Shown: in pieces, positions 31,520 through 40,968 of the stretch
Numbering within the stretch: the stretch's first letter is position 1
Layout: each line of letters starts with the position of its first letter
Assembly (NCBI GenBank): GCA_902583635.1
Contig: CACHWJ010000002.1
Location: forward strand, 1 to 64,000
Origin: an uncultured Pelagibacteraceae bacterium
GTDB taxonomy: Bacteria > Pseudomonadota > Alphaproteobacteria > Pelagibacterales > Pelagibacteraceae
Length of the DNA: 64,000 bases
Direction of reading: 5' to 3'
Translations under genes and position numbers: made by a program
Notes under the pieces: generated by a model
What the model was told of the DNA's origin: nothing
The model's input: only the letters and a program-made list of their open reading frames with translations
Databases searched by the model: none

Positions 31520-32775
31520 TGAATAAAATTTTAAAAGTAAAGGCCCGTCAAGTATTTGACAGTAGAGGAAATCCAACTTTAGAAGCCGAGGTTTATACAA
31601 AAAATAATAGAGCAACTGCTATTTGTCCATCAGGAGCATCAACGGGAACGTATGAAGCGTTTGAGAAGAGAGATAAAAATAATAAACGTTATCTGGGCAA
31701 GAGTGTTTTAAATGCTGTTAACTTGGTTAACACTAAAATTTCAAATAAATTAAAGGGCCAAAGTGTTCACAATCAAGAACGGATTGATACTCTATTAATA
31801 AACTTAGATGGGACAAGACAAAAAACCAATCTAGGTGCAAATGCAATGCTTGCAGTTTCAATGGCTGTTAAAAAACTATCAGCTAAAGTAAAAAAATTAC
31901 CTTTGTACAAAACCTTTTTTTTAAGGAAAAACTTCCAATTACCTTATCCTTTAATGAATATTATTAATGGCGGAGCTCACGCTAACAATGGTCTTAGAAT
32001 TCAAGAATTTATGATCAGACCTGATCGAGCTAAGAGTTTTTCTGAGGCGATGAGAATATGCTTCATAGTAATTAAAAATTTATCAAAATTAATAAAAGCT
32101 AAAGGACTATCTACTTCTGTTGGAGATGAGGGTGGCTTCGCACCCATGATAAGTAGCAACAACCAAGCTCTTGATTTAGTTGTTAAAGCTATAAAAAAAT
32201 CAGGTTTTGTTAATGGTAAAGATATTTCAATTTGTTTAGATGTAGCTGCAAATGAATTGTTTAAAAAAAATAAATATTCGATTCATTCTAGAAATTACAT
32301 ATCTGTTGAAAAATCTATCAAAGAGTATCAAAAAATTATTAAAAAATATAAAATTAAATCCATTGAAGATCCTTTTGCTGAGAATGATTGGCTCGCATGG
32401 AATAAATTGATGAGATCAATTAATAAAGTTCAAATAGTGGGGGATGATCTTTATGTGACAAACTTAGAACGACTGAAAAAAGGTTTTTTAAATATTTCCT
32501 CAAATTCAATTTTGATTAAATTAAATCAAATTGGAACTGTTTCTGAAACACTAGATGTGATCAAATTTGCCCAAACTATTGGTTATAAAACTATAATATC
32601 TCACCGATCTGGTGATAGTGAAGATACTTTTATTGCAGATCTTGCAGTTGGAACCAACTCAAATCAAATTAAAACAGGATCATTAGCAAGATCTGAAAGA
32701 GTAGCTAAATATAATCAATTAATTCGTATTGAAGAAGAACTTGGAAAAAAAGTGAGAATGAATAAAATCAACTAA
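31519..32775 (+). CDS. eno: Enolase
   Basis: ARQVFDSRGNPTLEAEV, IKLNQIGTVSETLD, SHRSGDSEDTFIADLAVG; GTG start. Confidence 0.98.
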   Translation: MNKILKVKARQVFDSRGNPTLEAEVYTKNNRATAICPSGASTGTYEAFEKRDKNNKRYLGKSVLNAVNLVNTKISNKLKGQSVHNQERIDTLLINLDGTRQKTNLGANAMLAVSMAVKKLSAKVKKLPLYKTFFLRKNFQLPYPLMNIINGGAHANNGLRIQEFMIRPDRAKSFSEAMRICFIVIKNLSKLIKAKGLSTSVGDEGGFAPMISSNNQALDLVVKAIKKSGFVNGKDISICLDVAANELFKKNKYSIHSRNYISVEKSIKEYQKIIKKYKIKSIEDPFAENDWLAWNKLMRSINKVQIVGDDLYVTNLERLKKGFLNISSNSILIKLNQIGTVSETLDVIKFAQTIGYKTIISHRSGDSEDTFIADLAVGTNSNQIKTGSLARSERVAKYNQLIRIEEELGKKVRMNKIN

Positions 32776-33083
32776 TGTTGAGGTTAATAAAAAGAAATTA
32801 TTTTTTATTAATATCATTTTTTTTGATTCTTTATTTTGGTTTTAATCTTGTTTCTGGGGAAAGAGGTCTTTTTTCTTATATTGAGAAAAAAGAGCTTTTA
32901 TCCAACTTGAAAAATGAGGAATTAACCTTAATTAACAAAATAGAGGATATGGATCATAAAAATTCACTATTAAGTACTAATTTAGACTTAGACTATATTG
33001 AGACTTTAATTAGAGAACGATTTCTATTTGGCAAAGAAGGAGAGACGATTTATATAATTAAAAATGATGAAAACAAAAATTAG
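32775..33083 (+). CDS. ftsB: FtsB/DivIC-type septum formation initiator
   Basis: Short single-TM plus coiled-coil protein after eno; [17 protein letters not shown] motif. Confidence 0.85.
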   Translation: MLRLIKRNYFLLISFFLILYFGFNLVSGERGLFSYIEKKELLSNLKNEELTLINKIEDMDHKNSLLSTNLDLDYIETLIRERFLFGKEGETIYIIKNDENKN

Positions 33084-33993
33084 ACATCCTGAAAAAGTAA
33101 ATAAGCCTGTTAATCCAATCAAAAAAAAACCTGATTGGATCAGATCCAAACTATCCAACAGTAAAGAATTTTTTTTAACAAAAACAATTGTTAACCAAAA
33201 TAATCTAGTCACTGTTTGTCAGGAGGCTAATTGTCCTAATATTACTGAATGTTGGAGTAAAAGACATGCAACATTTATGATCATGGGTGACACTTGTACA
33301 AGAGCTTGTGCATTTTGTGATGTAAAAACGGGTAAGCCAGAAAAATTGGATCCATTTGAACCCTACAAAATTTCAAAAGCTGTAAGTAAATTAGATTTAA
33401 AACATGTCGTCATCACATCAGTTGATAGAGATGATTTAGATGATGGTGGGTCAAATCATTTTTATGAAGTAATAAATGCAACTCGTAAAAAAAATCCTAA
33501 AACTTCGATAGAAGTTTTAACACCAGATTTCTTAAGAAAAGGGGACGCTTATAAAAAAATTTTGGAGGCAGATTTAGATGTGTTTAATCACAACATTGAA
33601 ACAGTACCACGTCTTTATTTAAAAGTTCGACCAGGTGCGAGATATTTTGGATCTTTAGAACTTTTAAAAAATGTTAAGAAAATTAATAAAAAAGTTTTTA
33701 CTAAATCTGGTTTAATGGTTGGACTTGGTGAAGATAAAGATGAATTAATTCAAGTTATGGATGACTTAAGATCTGCTGATGTAGATTTTATTACTATAGG
33801 TCAATATTTACAACCTTCTCCAAAACATCATCCATTAAGCAGATATTATCACCCAGATGAATTTAAAGAGTTAGAAAATATTGCAAAATCAAAAGGATTT
33901 TTACTAGTGTCATCATCACCACTTACAAGATCGTCTTATCATGCAGACGAAGATTTTGCTAAACTCCAACAAAATAGATTAAAAAATAATTAA
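33064..33993 (+). CDS. lipA: Lipoyl synthase
   Basis: [25 protein letters not shown] radical SAM motif. Confidence 0.97.
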   Translation: MMKTKIRHPEKVNKPVNPIKKKPDWIRSKLSNSKEFFLTKTIVNQNNLVTVCQEANCPNITECWSKRHATFMIMGDTCTRACAFCDVKTGKPEKLDPFEPYKISKAVSKLDLKHVVITSVDRDDLDDGGSNHFYEVINATRKKNPKTSIEVLTPDFLRKGDAYKKILEADLDVFNHNIETVPRLYLKVRPGARYFGSLELLKNVKKINKKVFTKSGLMVGLGEDKDELIQVMDDLRSADVDFITIGQYLQPSPKHHPLSRYYHPDEFKELENIAKSKGFLLVSSSPLTRSSYHADEDFAKLQQNRLKNN

Positions 33994-34430
33994 TGCCTAA
34001 AGCCTCAGTAACAAGGCACATAGAAAGAGAAAAACAAAAGTTAATAGATTTTGTTTTGGATATTGAAAAATACCCAGAATTTATTCCTTTTTGTATTGAC
34101 TCTAAAGTTTATGAGCGTGAGGATAAAAAAGATGAGATAGCAATCATTGCAGATCTAACTATCGGTAGAAAACCTTTTGTAGATACTTATAAAAGTGACG
34201 TACGTTATGATAAAAAAAACGACTCAATACATGTTACTAATATCGGTGGTCCCTTGAAACATCTACAAAATAACTGGAAATTTACTCAAAAAGAAAATTA
34301 TACTGAGGTTCAATTTGATGTTGATTTTGAAATTAAAAATAAGTTTTTAAATTTAATTATGGAAAAATCTTTCCAATTTGGTCTAAATAAAATAGCAGAT
34401 GCTTTTCAAAAAAAAGCTGAAAATCTCTAG
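33993..34430 (+). CDS. RatA/COQ10-like START-domain protein
   Basis: DIEKYPEFIPFC, GPLKHLQNNWKFTQ; follows lipA as in other alphaproteobacteria. Confidence 0.85.
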   Translation: MPKASVTRHIEREKQKLIDFVLDIEKYPEFIPFCIDSKVYEREDKKDEIAIIADLTIGRKPFVDTYKSDVRYDKKNDSIHVTNIGGPLKHLQNNWKFTQKENYTEVQFDVDFEIKNKFLNLIMEKSFQFGLNKIADAFQKKAENL

Positions 34431-34894
34431 ATCAAAGAATTCACAATATCTAAAGATCTTTTGACGGTAGCTTTTTGTATACTAAATCTGTTTTTGTTTT
34501 TAAATATATTTTTAGTAATTAATATTTTATTACTTTTTTTTACTCCAATATAAACTAATCCAACTGGTTTAAGTTTTGTTCCCCCATTAGGTCCTGCAAT
34601 TCCTGTAATAGAGATGTTAATTTTACTTTTAGAAATCTTAGCTAGGTTTTTAACCATTGCCTCACAAGTTTCTGGGCTTACTGCACCATATTTATAAATA
34701 ATTTTTTTGTTAACTTTTAATATATTGATTTTTGCTTTGTTAGAATAAGTGATGAATCCAATTTGAAAGTATTTAGATGCATTGGACAATCTTGTGAAGT
34801 TACTAGCTAAAAGACCTCCTGTACAAGACTCAGCAACAGAAATAGTCAATTTCTTATGAATTAGTTTTTTATGCAGACGTTTAATGTTCATCAA
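34427..34894 (-). CDS. pncC: CinA C-terminal domain / nicotinamide-nucleotide amidase (PncC-like)
   Basis: SVAESCTGGLLASNFT, SITGIAGPNGGTKLKPVGLVYIG. Confidence 0.88.
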   Translation of the reverse strand: MMNIKRLHKKLIHKKLTISVAESCTGGLLASNFTRLSNASKYFQIGFITYSNKAKINILKVNKKIIYKYGAVSPETCEAMVKNLAKISKSKINISITGIAGPNGGTKLKPVGLVYIGVKKSNKILITKNIFKNKNRFSIQKATVKRSLDIVNSLI

Positions 34895-35409
34895 AATTTA
34901 AGACTTATGAAATAAATTACCAACATCGTATAAAATCCAGCCATTATATCATCCATAATGATTCCAAAGTAATTTTTAAAATTTTTATCAAAATAACTTA
35001 CTGGAAATGGCTTAAAGATGTCAAAAAATCTAAAAACAAAGAAAGAAATAATATAATAAATTTCTATTTGCATAGATATTTGATTAGTTTGGTTCAAATG
35101 TAGGAGTAAAATTAACGGCATAGATTGACCCAAAACTTCATCAATTACTATTTGTCTTGGATCTTTATTTACAAATTCACTCTCACTATCTTTCACCGCA
35201 TAAAATGAGTAAAAAAATATAATAATAAAGAAGATAATTGAAAATCTTAAATCAGTGTATCCAAGATATTCATAAGCAATATAAATAAAAATTGTTGTTA
35301 CCAAAGACGCCACAGTGCCAGGCATTTTGGTTAGATATCCGTACCCAAAGAAAGTAGATATTAAAATGTTAATTTTTTTCATTGAGAAATTGAGCAAATT
35401 ACCTCGCAA
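34891..35409 (-). CDS. pgpA: Phosphatidylglycerophosphatase A
   Basis: STFFGYGYLTKMPGTVAS, VIDEVLGQ, GIMDDIMAGFY. Confidence 0.88.
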   Translation of the reverse strand: MRGNLLNFSMKKINILISTFFGYGYLTKMPGTVASLVTTIFIYIAYEYLGYTDLRFSIIFFIIIFFYSFYAVKDSESEFVNKDPRQIVIDEVLGQSMPLILLLHLNQTNQISMQIEIYYIISFFVFRFFDIFKPFPVSYFDKNFKNYFGIIMDDIMAGFYTMLVIYFISLKF

Positions 35410-36479
35410 GCAATTGCTTTTTCCTTTCCTATTAATCCTAATTTTTCAACAGTTTTGCCTTTTAAATTTATTAATGAAGTATCAATGTTTAATAATTTAG
35501 ATAAGGATTTAATTATTTTATCCCTGTATTTTGAGACTTTGGGTTGTTCACATATTAAATTTATATCAAGATTATTAATGTAGAATTCATTTTTATTGAT
35601 CATTTCAATTACTGTATTTAACATTTTAGGAGATCTTATATTTTTAAATTTTTTTTTATTATCTGGAAATAATGTTCCTATATCTTTTTTTCTCATTGCC
35701 CCTAATAGAGCATCAATAATGGAATGAATTATAACATCTCCATCTGAATGACCTTTTAACCCTGAATGGAACGGGATTTTTAAACCAGCTAAATATAATT
35801 TTTTACCTTTGACTAATCGATGAATATCAAAACCTATTCCAACAAATGTTTTATTAATTTTGATGTCTTCTAAATAAGTAATTTTACTATTTAAATTTTC
35901 ACCTTTAACAAATTTAATTTTGAAATTATTCTCTATAAATAATGTTGCCTCATCCTGAATTTTAGCCTTTTGTTTTAATGCTAGACTATAAAGATTATTA
36001 AATTTGAAAGCTTGTGGGGTTTGAGTCGAAAAAGAATTTTCACGTTTTAAATTAAATAATTTTTTTTTTACTCTGTACTTAATAGAGTCATTTGTATTTA
36101 TTATCGGAATAACAGCCTTATTTTTGCTAAGGGATCTAACTAAATTTTTTAAAAGTTTTATGGAAAAATTTGGTCTTGCAGCATCATGGATCAAGACATT
36201 TGATGGTTTAAATTTTTTAATGTAATTAAGTCCTATTAGAGTGGAGTCTGATCTTTCTTTGCCTCCCTTCAAAATAATTACATTTTCTGGAAATTTTTTA
36301 TTGATTTGTTTTTTATTATTAACAACTAATATTATTTTTTTAAATAATTTAGATCCTAAGGCTTTTTCAATTGAGTGTTCAAAAAGAGGCTTATTTTTAT
36401 AGATAATATATTGCTTAAGTTTACTTGAATTAAATCTTTTGCTTTGTCCTGATGCTAGTATTATAAAATAGTTATTCAT
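35379..36479 (-). CDS. ispDF: Bifunctional IspD/IspF (MEP cytidylyltransferase / MECDP synthase)
   Basis: N-terminal IspD (ILASGQSKRF, VLIHDAARP) fused to IspF (GIGFDIHRLV, GHSDGDVIIHSIIDALLGA). Confidence 0.95.
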   Translation of the reverse strand: MNNYFIILASGQSKRFNSSKLKQYIIYKNKPLFEHSIEKALGSKLFKKIILVVNNKKQINKKFPENVIILKGGKERSDSTLIGLNYIKKFKPSNVLIHDAARPNFSIKLLKNLVRSLSKNKAVIPIINTNDSIKYRVKKKLFNLKRENSFSTQTPQAFKFNNLYSLALKQKAKIQDEATLFIENNFKIKFVKGENLNSKITYLEDIKINKTFVGIGFDIHRLVKGKKLYLAGLKIPFHSGLKGHSDGDVIIHSIIDALLGAMRKKDIGTLFPDNKKKFKNIRSPKMLNTVIEMINKNEFYINNLDINLICEQPKVSKYRDKIIKSLSKLLNIDTSLINLKGKTVEKLGLIGKEKAIACEVICSISQ

Positions 36480-36503
36480 TTATAGTGGTGATTTTTTACT
36501 CAA

Positions 36504-38285
36504 ATGTCAGAATTTATTAAAAAAAACATATATCTAATAATATTATTTATTATCACATTATCGATAGGTTTTTTAACCTTTTTAACTTTCATCGATAAAG
36601 GCTTTATTGAATTAAATGATCAGAATTTACAGTATTTATTAATACTTAATATCATTTTATTAGTTTCTCTTTTCTTATTTATTTTTTCAGAAATTCAAAA
36701 AGCAATTAAAAATGATATTGATAAAGATGGTTTGAAATCAAACAAAAAGTATATTACGTATTTTGCTTTATTCACGTTAATACCATCTGTTTTAATCTCT
36801 ATTTTTTCGTTATTTTTATTTTCATTTGCACTTGAAAAATATTTTGACAAAAAAGTCACAACTGTAGTTAATAATTCTTATGAACTAGCGAGAAGTTATG
36901 TTGAGGAAATAAGAAATAAAATTCAATCAGATATCGTCTTAATCGCGTTTGATACTAATAAGAGCAAAAATTTTTTAAATGATAATATTAACGAGTATAA
37001 GCGTTTTTTAAATACACAAAAATTAATAAGAGATGTGGACGAAATTCATATAATTGATGTAAATAAAAAGCTTTTATTTACTACAATTAATAATAGTCAG
37101 TTTTTCGTTCCTCCAGTTGATAGAGCTCTTAATCTAGTTTTAGACGATGATAGACCTTTAAAAATTATTAATGCCCCAGAAAATATTTCTGCAGCAATAA
37201 TGCGACTTCAAAATTTCGATGACAGATTTCTTTATGTTGTAAAATATTTAGATAAAGAAATCTCTAGATATTTAACCGAGTCAGAGGAAGCAATTAATTT
37301 TTATTATACTGTTGAGGAAAAAAGTAGTGGGATAAAAATATCTTTTGCAATTATTTATATTGTAGTTGTGAGTGTTTTATTGTTTGTATCTATATCAATA
37401 GCCATTAGATTTTCATCAAGATTTTTTAGATCTATTAATAATTTAATTTATGCCTCAACTTCAATTGGAGAAGGAAACTTTGATGCAAAAGTTCCAGAAG
37501 TAACAACTGACAAAGATCTTGAGAATTTAAATAAAAATTTTAATTTAATGATTGACAGACTAAAAACTCAACAGGAAAAACTTATTATTAATGAAAGACA
37601 TGAAGCATGGGGTAGCTTAGCAAGAAAATTAGCTCATGAAATAAGAAATCCTCTTACTCCAATTCAATTAACCATTGATAGATTAAGAGAAAAATATTCT
37701 GATTTGTTAAAAGAAAAAGATTCAGAAAAATTTAAAGATAATTTAAAAATAATTAATAATCAGATTAAACAAATTGGAAACCTAGTTAATAAATTTTCTG
37801 ATTTTGCAAGAATGCCAAAACCAACATTGAGAGAAAACAATATTGTTATTTTACTTAAAGAAAATATTAAATTATTAAAGGAATTAGACCATTCTATTGA
37901 GATCACCTTAAACTGTAATTCAGAAAAAATAATTTTAAATAGTGATAAAGAGCAGATAAGTAGAGTATTTTTAAATTTAATTAAAAATTCAATTGAAAGT
38001 ATTCAGCAAAAAGCTGAAAATGATAGTAATTTCAGTAAAAAAATTAGCATTGAACTTTTTGAGAATGATCTCCACATAAACCTAATTATAATCGATAATG
38101 GGATTGGATTTGGAAAATTTTTTAAAAATATTAAGGATATTTTAACCCCTTACTTTACAACCAAAAAAGATGGTACTGGTTTAGGATTGTCAATAGTAAA
38201 TAAAATTATAAATGATCACAATGGTAAAATTGAATTTATCCCAAGAGATAGTGGTGCCGAAATTAAAATTAATTTTCTAAAATAA
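36504..38285 (+). CDS. ntrY: NtrY-like sensor histidine kinase (short form)
   Basis: N-terminal TMs, HAMP, HEIRNPLTPIQL H-box, HATPase (GTGLGLSIV); 593 aa, adjacent to ntrX. Confidence 0.9.
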   Translation: MSEFIKKNIYLIILFIITLSIGFLTFLTFIDKGFIELNDQNLQYLLILNIILLVSLFLFIFSEIQKAIKNDIDKDGLKSNKKYITYFALFTLIPSVLISIFSLFLFSFALEKYFDKKVTTVVNNSYELARSYVEEIRNKIQSDIVLIAFDTNKSKNFLNDNINEYKRFLNTQKLIRDVDEIHIIDVNKKLLFTTINNSQFFVPPVDRALNLVLDDDRPLKIINAPENISAAIMRLQNFDDRFLYVVKYLDKEISRYLTESEEAINFYYTVEEKSSGIKISFAIIYIVVVSVLLFVSISIAIRFSSRFFRSINNLIYASTSIGEGNFDAKVPEVTTDKDLENLNKNFNLMIDRLKTQQEKLIINERHEAWGSLARKLAHEIRNPLTPIQLTIDRLREKYSDLLKEKDSEKFKDNLKIINNQIKQIGNLVNKFSDFARMPKPTLRENNIVILLKENIKLLKELDHSIEITLNCNSEKIILNSDKEQISRVFLNLIKNSIESIQQKAENDSNFSKKISIELFENDLHINLIIIDNGIGFGKFFKNIKDILTPYFTTKKDGTGLGLSIVNKIINDHNGKIEFIPRDSGAEIKINFLK

Positions 38286-38286
38286 C

Positions 38287-39573
38287 ATGAGTACTGAAAT
38301 ATTAATTGTTGATGATAATGCGGATATAAGAAATATCATTAATGAGCTTATATTGGACGCTGGCTATAAAACTAGACTAGCAGCTAATTTCAACCAAGCC
38401 TTATCTGAGATTGATAAAAAATTACCTGATGTTGCTATTTTAGATGTTAAGTTAGATAAAGGAGATAATGATGGTATCGAACTTCTTTCTCATATTAAGT
38501 CAAAAAATAAAAATGTTCCTGTAATAATAATATCTGGTCATGCTAACATTGAAATGGCAGTTAAGTCTTTACATAAAGGCGCTTTTGAATTTATCGAAAA
38601 ACCTTTTGATAGTGACAGGTTACTAAATTTTATCAAAAGAGCTGTCGAAAATTTTAATCTTAAAAAAGAAAATCAAGAATATGAAAACAAACTATTTTCA
38701 TCTTATGACATTATAGGAAATAGTAAAAACATAACTAATATTAAAGAGTTGATAGCTAGAAAAATTCATAAAAATTCTAAAAGAAGCAAAAATCCTTTTG
38801 TGATATTGAATGGAGCTCTATTAGACTCTAATAAATATGAGCTTGAGTTATTTGGTGAAGAAAAAGAAAATGGATCAATTTCTTATGGAGCTTTAGAAAA
38901 AGCTAATAGTGGCACACTTTTAATTGACCAAGTTTCAGAGATTCCTTTAGATATACAATCGAAAATACTTAGGGTTTTAACTGACCAAAAATTTAAACGT
39001 GTCAATGGTAGCAACGATGTAACTGTTGATGCTAGGTTAGTGTGCTCATCGAGTAAAGATCTTAAAAAAGAAATCGAAATAGGTAATTTTAGAGAAGATC
39101 TTTTTCATAGGATAAATGTTTTTGAAATAAATATTGAGCCTTTAAATCAAAGAATTTCTGATATTCCACTTTTGATAAATTATTTTTCTAAAAAAATTTC
39201 CGAAAATTATAATATCAAAGAATTAAATATTGATGAAAACAATAGTTATATTTTAAATCATAATTGGCAAGGTAATGTTAGAGAGCTGAGAAATTTAATT
39301 GAAAGAATAGCCATATTGCAACCTAATACAAAAGATAAAATTTCAAATATTATTAAAGAGTCATTAAAAAATAATAATTTTGATGATCAAATTGCGGAAA
39401 ATAGCCTATCTGTGCCATTAAAAGAGGCTAGAGAAAAGTTTGAAAAAGAGTATTTAACTATTCAACTAAAAAAATTTAATGGAAATATTTCAAAAACAGC
39501 AAGCTTTGTTGGTATGGAGCGGAGTGCCTTACATAGAAAACTTAAAGGTTTAGGAATTAAAGAGTTTAATTAA
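38287..39573 (+). CDS. ntrX: NtrX-family response regulator with degenerate AAA+ domain
   Basis: Intact receiver domain (DDNADIR, AILDVKL, EKPF), AAA+ remnant (ELFGEE, FREDLFHRINVF, WQGNVRELRNLIER), Fis-type HTH; P-loop not present. Confidence 0.92.
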   Translation: MSTEILIVDDNADIRNIINELILDAGYKTRLAANFNQALSEIDKKLPDVAILDVKLDKGDNDGIELLSHIKSKNKNVPVIIISGHANIEMAVKSLHKGAFEFIEKPFDSDRLLNFIKRAVENFNLKKENQEYENKLFSSYDIIGNSKNITNIKELIARKIHKNSKRSKNPFVILNGALLDSNKYELELFGEEKENGSISYGALEKANSGTLLIDQVSEIPLDIQSKILRVLTDQKFKRVNGSNDVTVDARLVCSSSKDLKKEIEIGNFREDLFHRINVFEINIEPLNQRISDIPLLINYFSKKISENYNIKELNIDENNSYILNHNWQGNVRELRNLIERIAILQPNTKDKISNIIKESLKNNNFDDQIAENSLSVPLKEAREKFEKEYLTIQLKKFNGNISKTASFVGMERSALHRKLKGLGIKEFN

Positions 39574-40964
39574 TGAATATAATCATCTGTGGTGCTGGAA
39601 GAGTCGGGTTTACTATCGCTAAACAATTAAGTGAACAAGGACATTCGATAACTGTAATAGATACTTCTAGCGAAGATATACAAAAAATCGATGATGCTTT
39701 AGATGTAAAAGCAATTGTTGGTAAGGCAACTTATCCTTCTATACTTGAAAAAGCTAATGCAGCAGAAACAGATATGATCATTGCTGTAACAAGAAATGAT
39801 GAAATTAACATGGTTATATGTCAAATAGCATTTTCCATTTTTAATATTCCAAAAAAAATTGCAAGAATAAGATCACAAGACTATCTAAATCCTAAATTTA
39901 CAACTGTTTATAATAAAGAAAATCTCCCAATAGATGTAATTATTTCTCCTGAACTTGAAATTGCAAAATCAATTCAAAGAAAACTAGAAGCTCCAGGAGC
40001 ATTAGATAGTGTTCCTTTTGCAGATAATAAAATACGATTGTTAGAAATTCTAATCAATGATGGTTGCAGCTTGATTAGTATAAAGCTTAAAGATTTAACA
40101 AAAAAATATCCTAATTTAGATGCAAATGTAATTGGAATTATTAGAGATGATAAGTTTTTAATTCCAAAAAAGGAAGATGATATTAGAAAAAATGACAAAA
40201 TTTATGTAATTATCAATTCTTCTCAAACAACCGAAACATTAGAAGCTTTTGGTCATACAGAAAAGGTATCTAAAAAAATTCTTATTGTTGGTGGTGGTAA
40301 TATCGGTTTTAATCTTGCAAAGAATATTGAAGAAACATTAGATACTGCGAGAGTTAAAATTGTTGAAAAAGATAAAGAGCGAGCTGAATTCCTTGCATCA
40401 GAATTAAACAATACAATAGTGATTAATGGCAATGGCCTAGATGAAGAAGTATTGTCTGAAGCAAATCTGGAAGAAGCCGAAACTGTCCTTGCTTTAACAA
40501 ATGATGATGAGGATAACTTAATGGTTAGTGTTCTTGTTGAAAAATTTGCAAAAGATGAAAAAGAAATTGAAGATAAAAGAACCATGGCATTAGTAAACAA
40601 ACCTAATTATTCATTATTGCAAGACTCTCTTAAGATTGATGATTTAATTGATCCAAGAATGAATACTGTTTCCAGTATATTGAAGCATGTCCATAAAGGA
40701 ACCATAGAAACAGCTTATACAATTATGAATGGTGAGTATGAAGTAATTGAAGCTGAAATTATTGAGACCTCAGAGTTGATTAATAAAGAGTTAAAGAATT
40801 CAAATTTACCAGAGGAAGTTAGAATTGGTGCAGTTTTAAGAGCAGATAAAATAATAATTCCTAGATCCGATTTTATTTTTCTTAAAGAAGATAAGGTTGT
40901 GTTTTTAGCTAAGAAAGACTCTATTTCAGTTGTAGAAAATATTTTTAGAATTAGTTCAATCTAA
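39573..40964 (+). CDS. trkA: Trk potassium uptake system NAD-binding protein TrkA
   Basis: Two Rossmann repeats (IICGAGRVGFTIAKQL; ILIVGGGNIGFNLA) plus TrkA-C domains. Confidence 0.95.
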   Translation: MNIIICGAGRVGFTIAKQLSEQGHSITVIDTSSEDIQKIDDALDVKAIVGKATYPSILEKANAAETDMIIAVTRNDEINMVICQIAFSIFNIPKKIARIRSQDYLNPKFTTVYNKENLPIDVIISPELEIAKSIQRKLEAPGALDSVPFADNKIRLLEILINDGCSLISIKLKDLTKKYPNLDANVIGIIRDDKFLIPKKEDDIRKNDKIYVIINSSQTTETLEAFGHTEKVSKKILIVGGGNIGFNLAKNIEETLDTARVKIVEKDKERAEFLASELNNTIVINGNGLDEEVLSEANLEEAETVLALTNDDEDNLMVSVLVEKFAKDEKEIEDKRTMALVNKPNYSLLQDSLKIDDLIDPRMNTVSSILKHVHKGTIETAYTIMNGEYEVIEAEIIETSELINKELKNSNLPEEVRIGAVLRADKIIIPRSDFIFLKEDKVVFLAKKDSISVVENIFRISSI

Positions 40965-40968
40965 TTAA

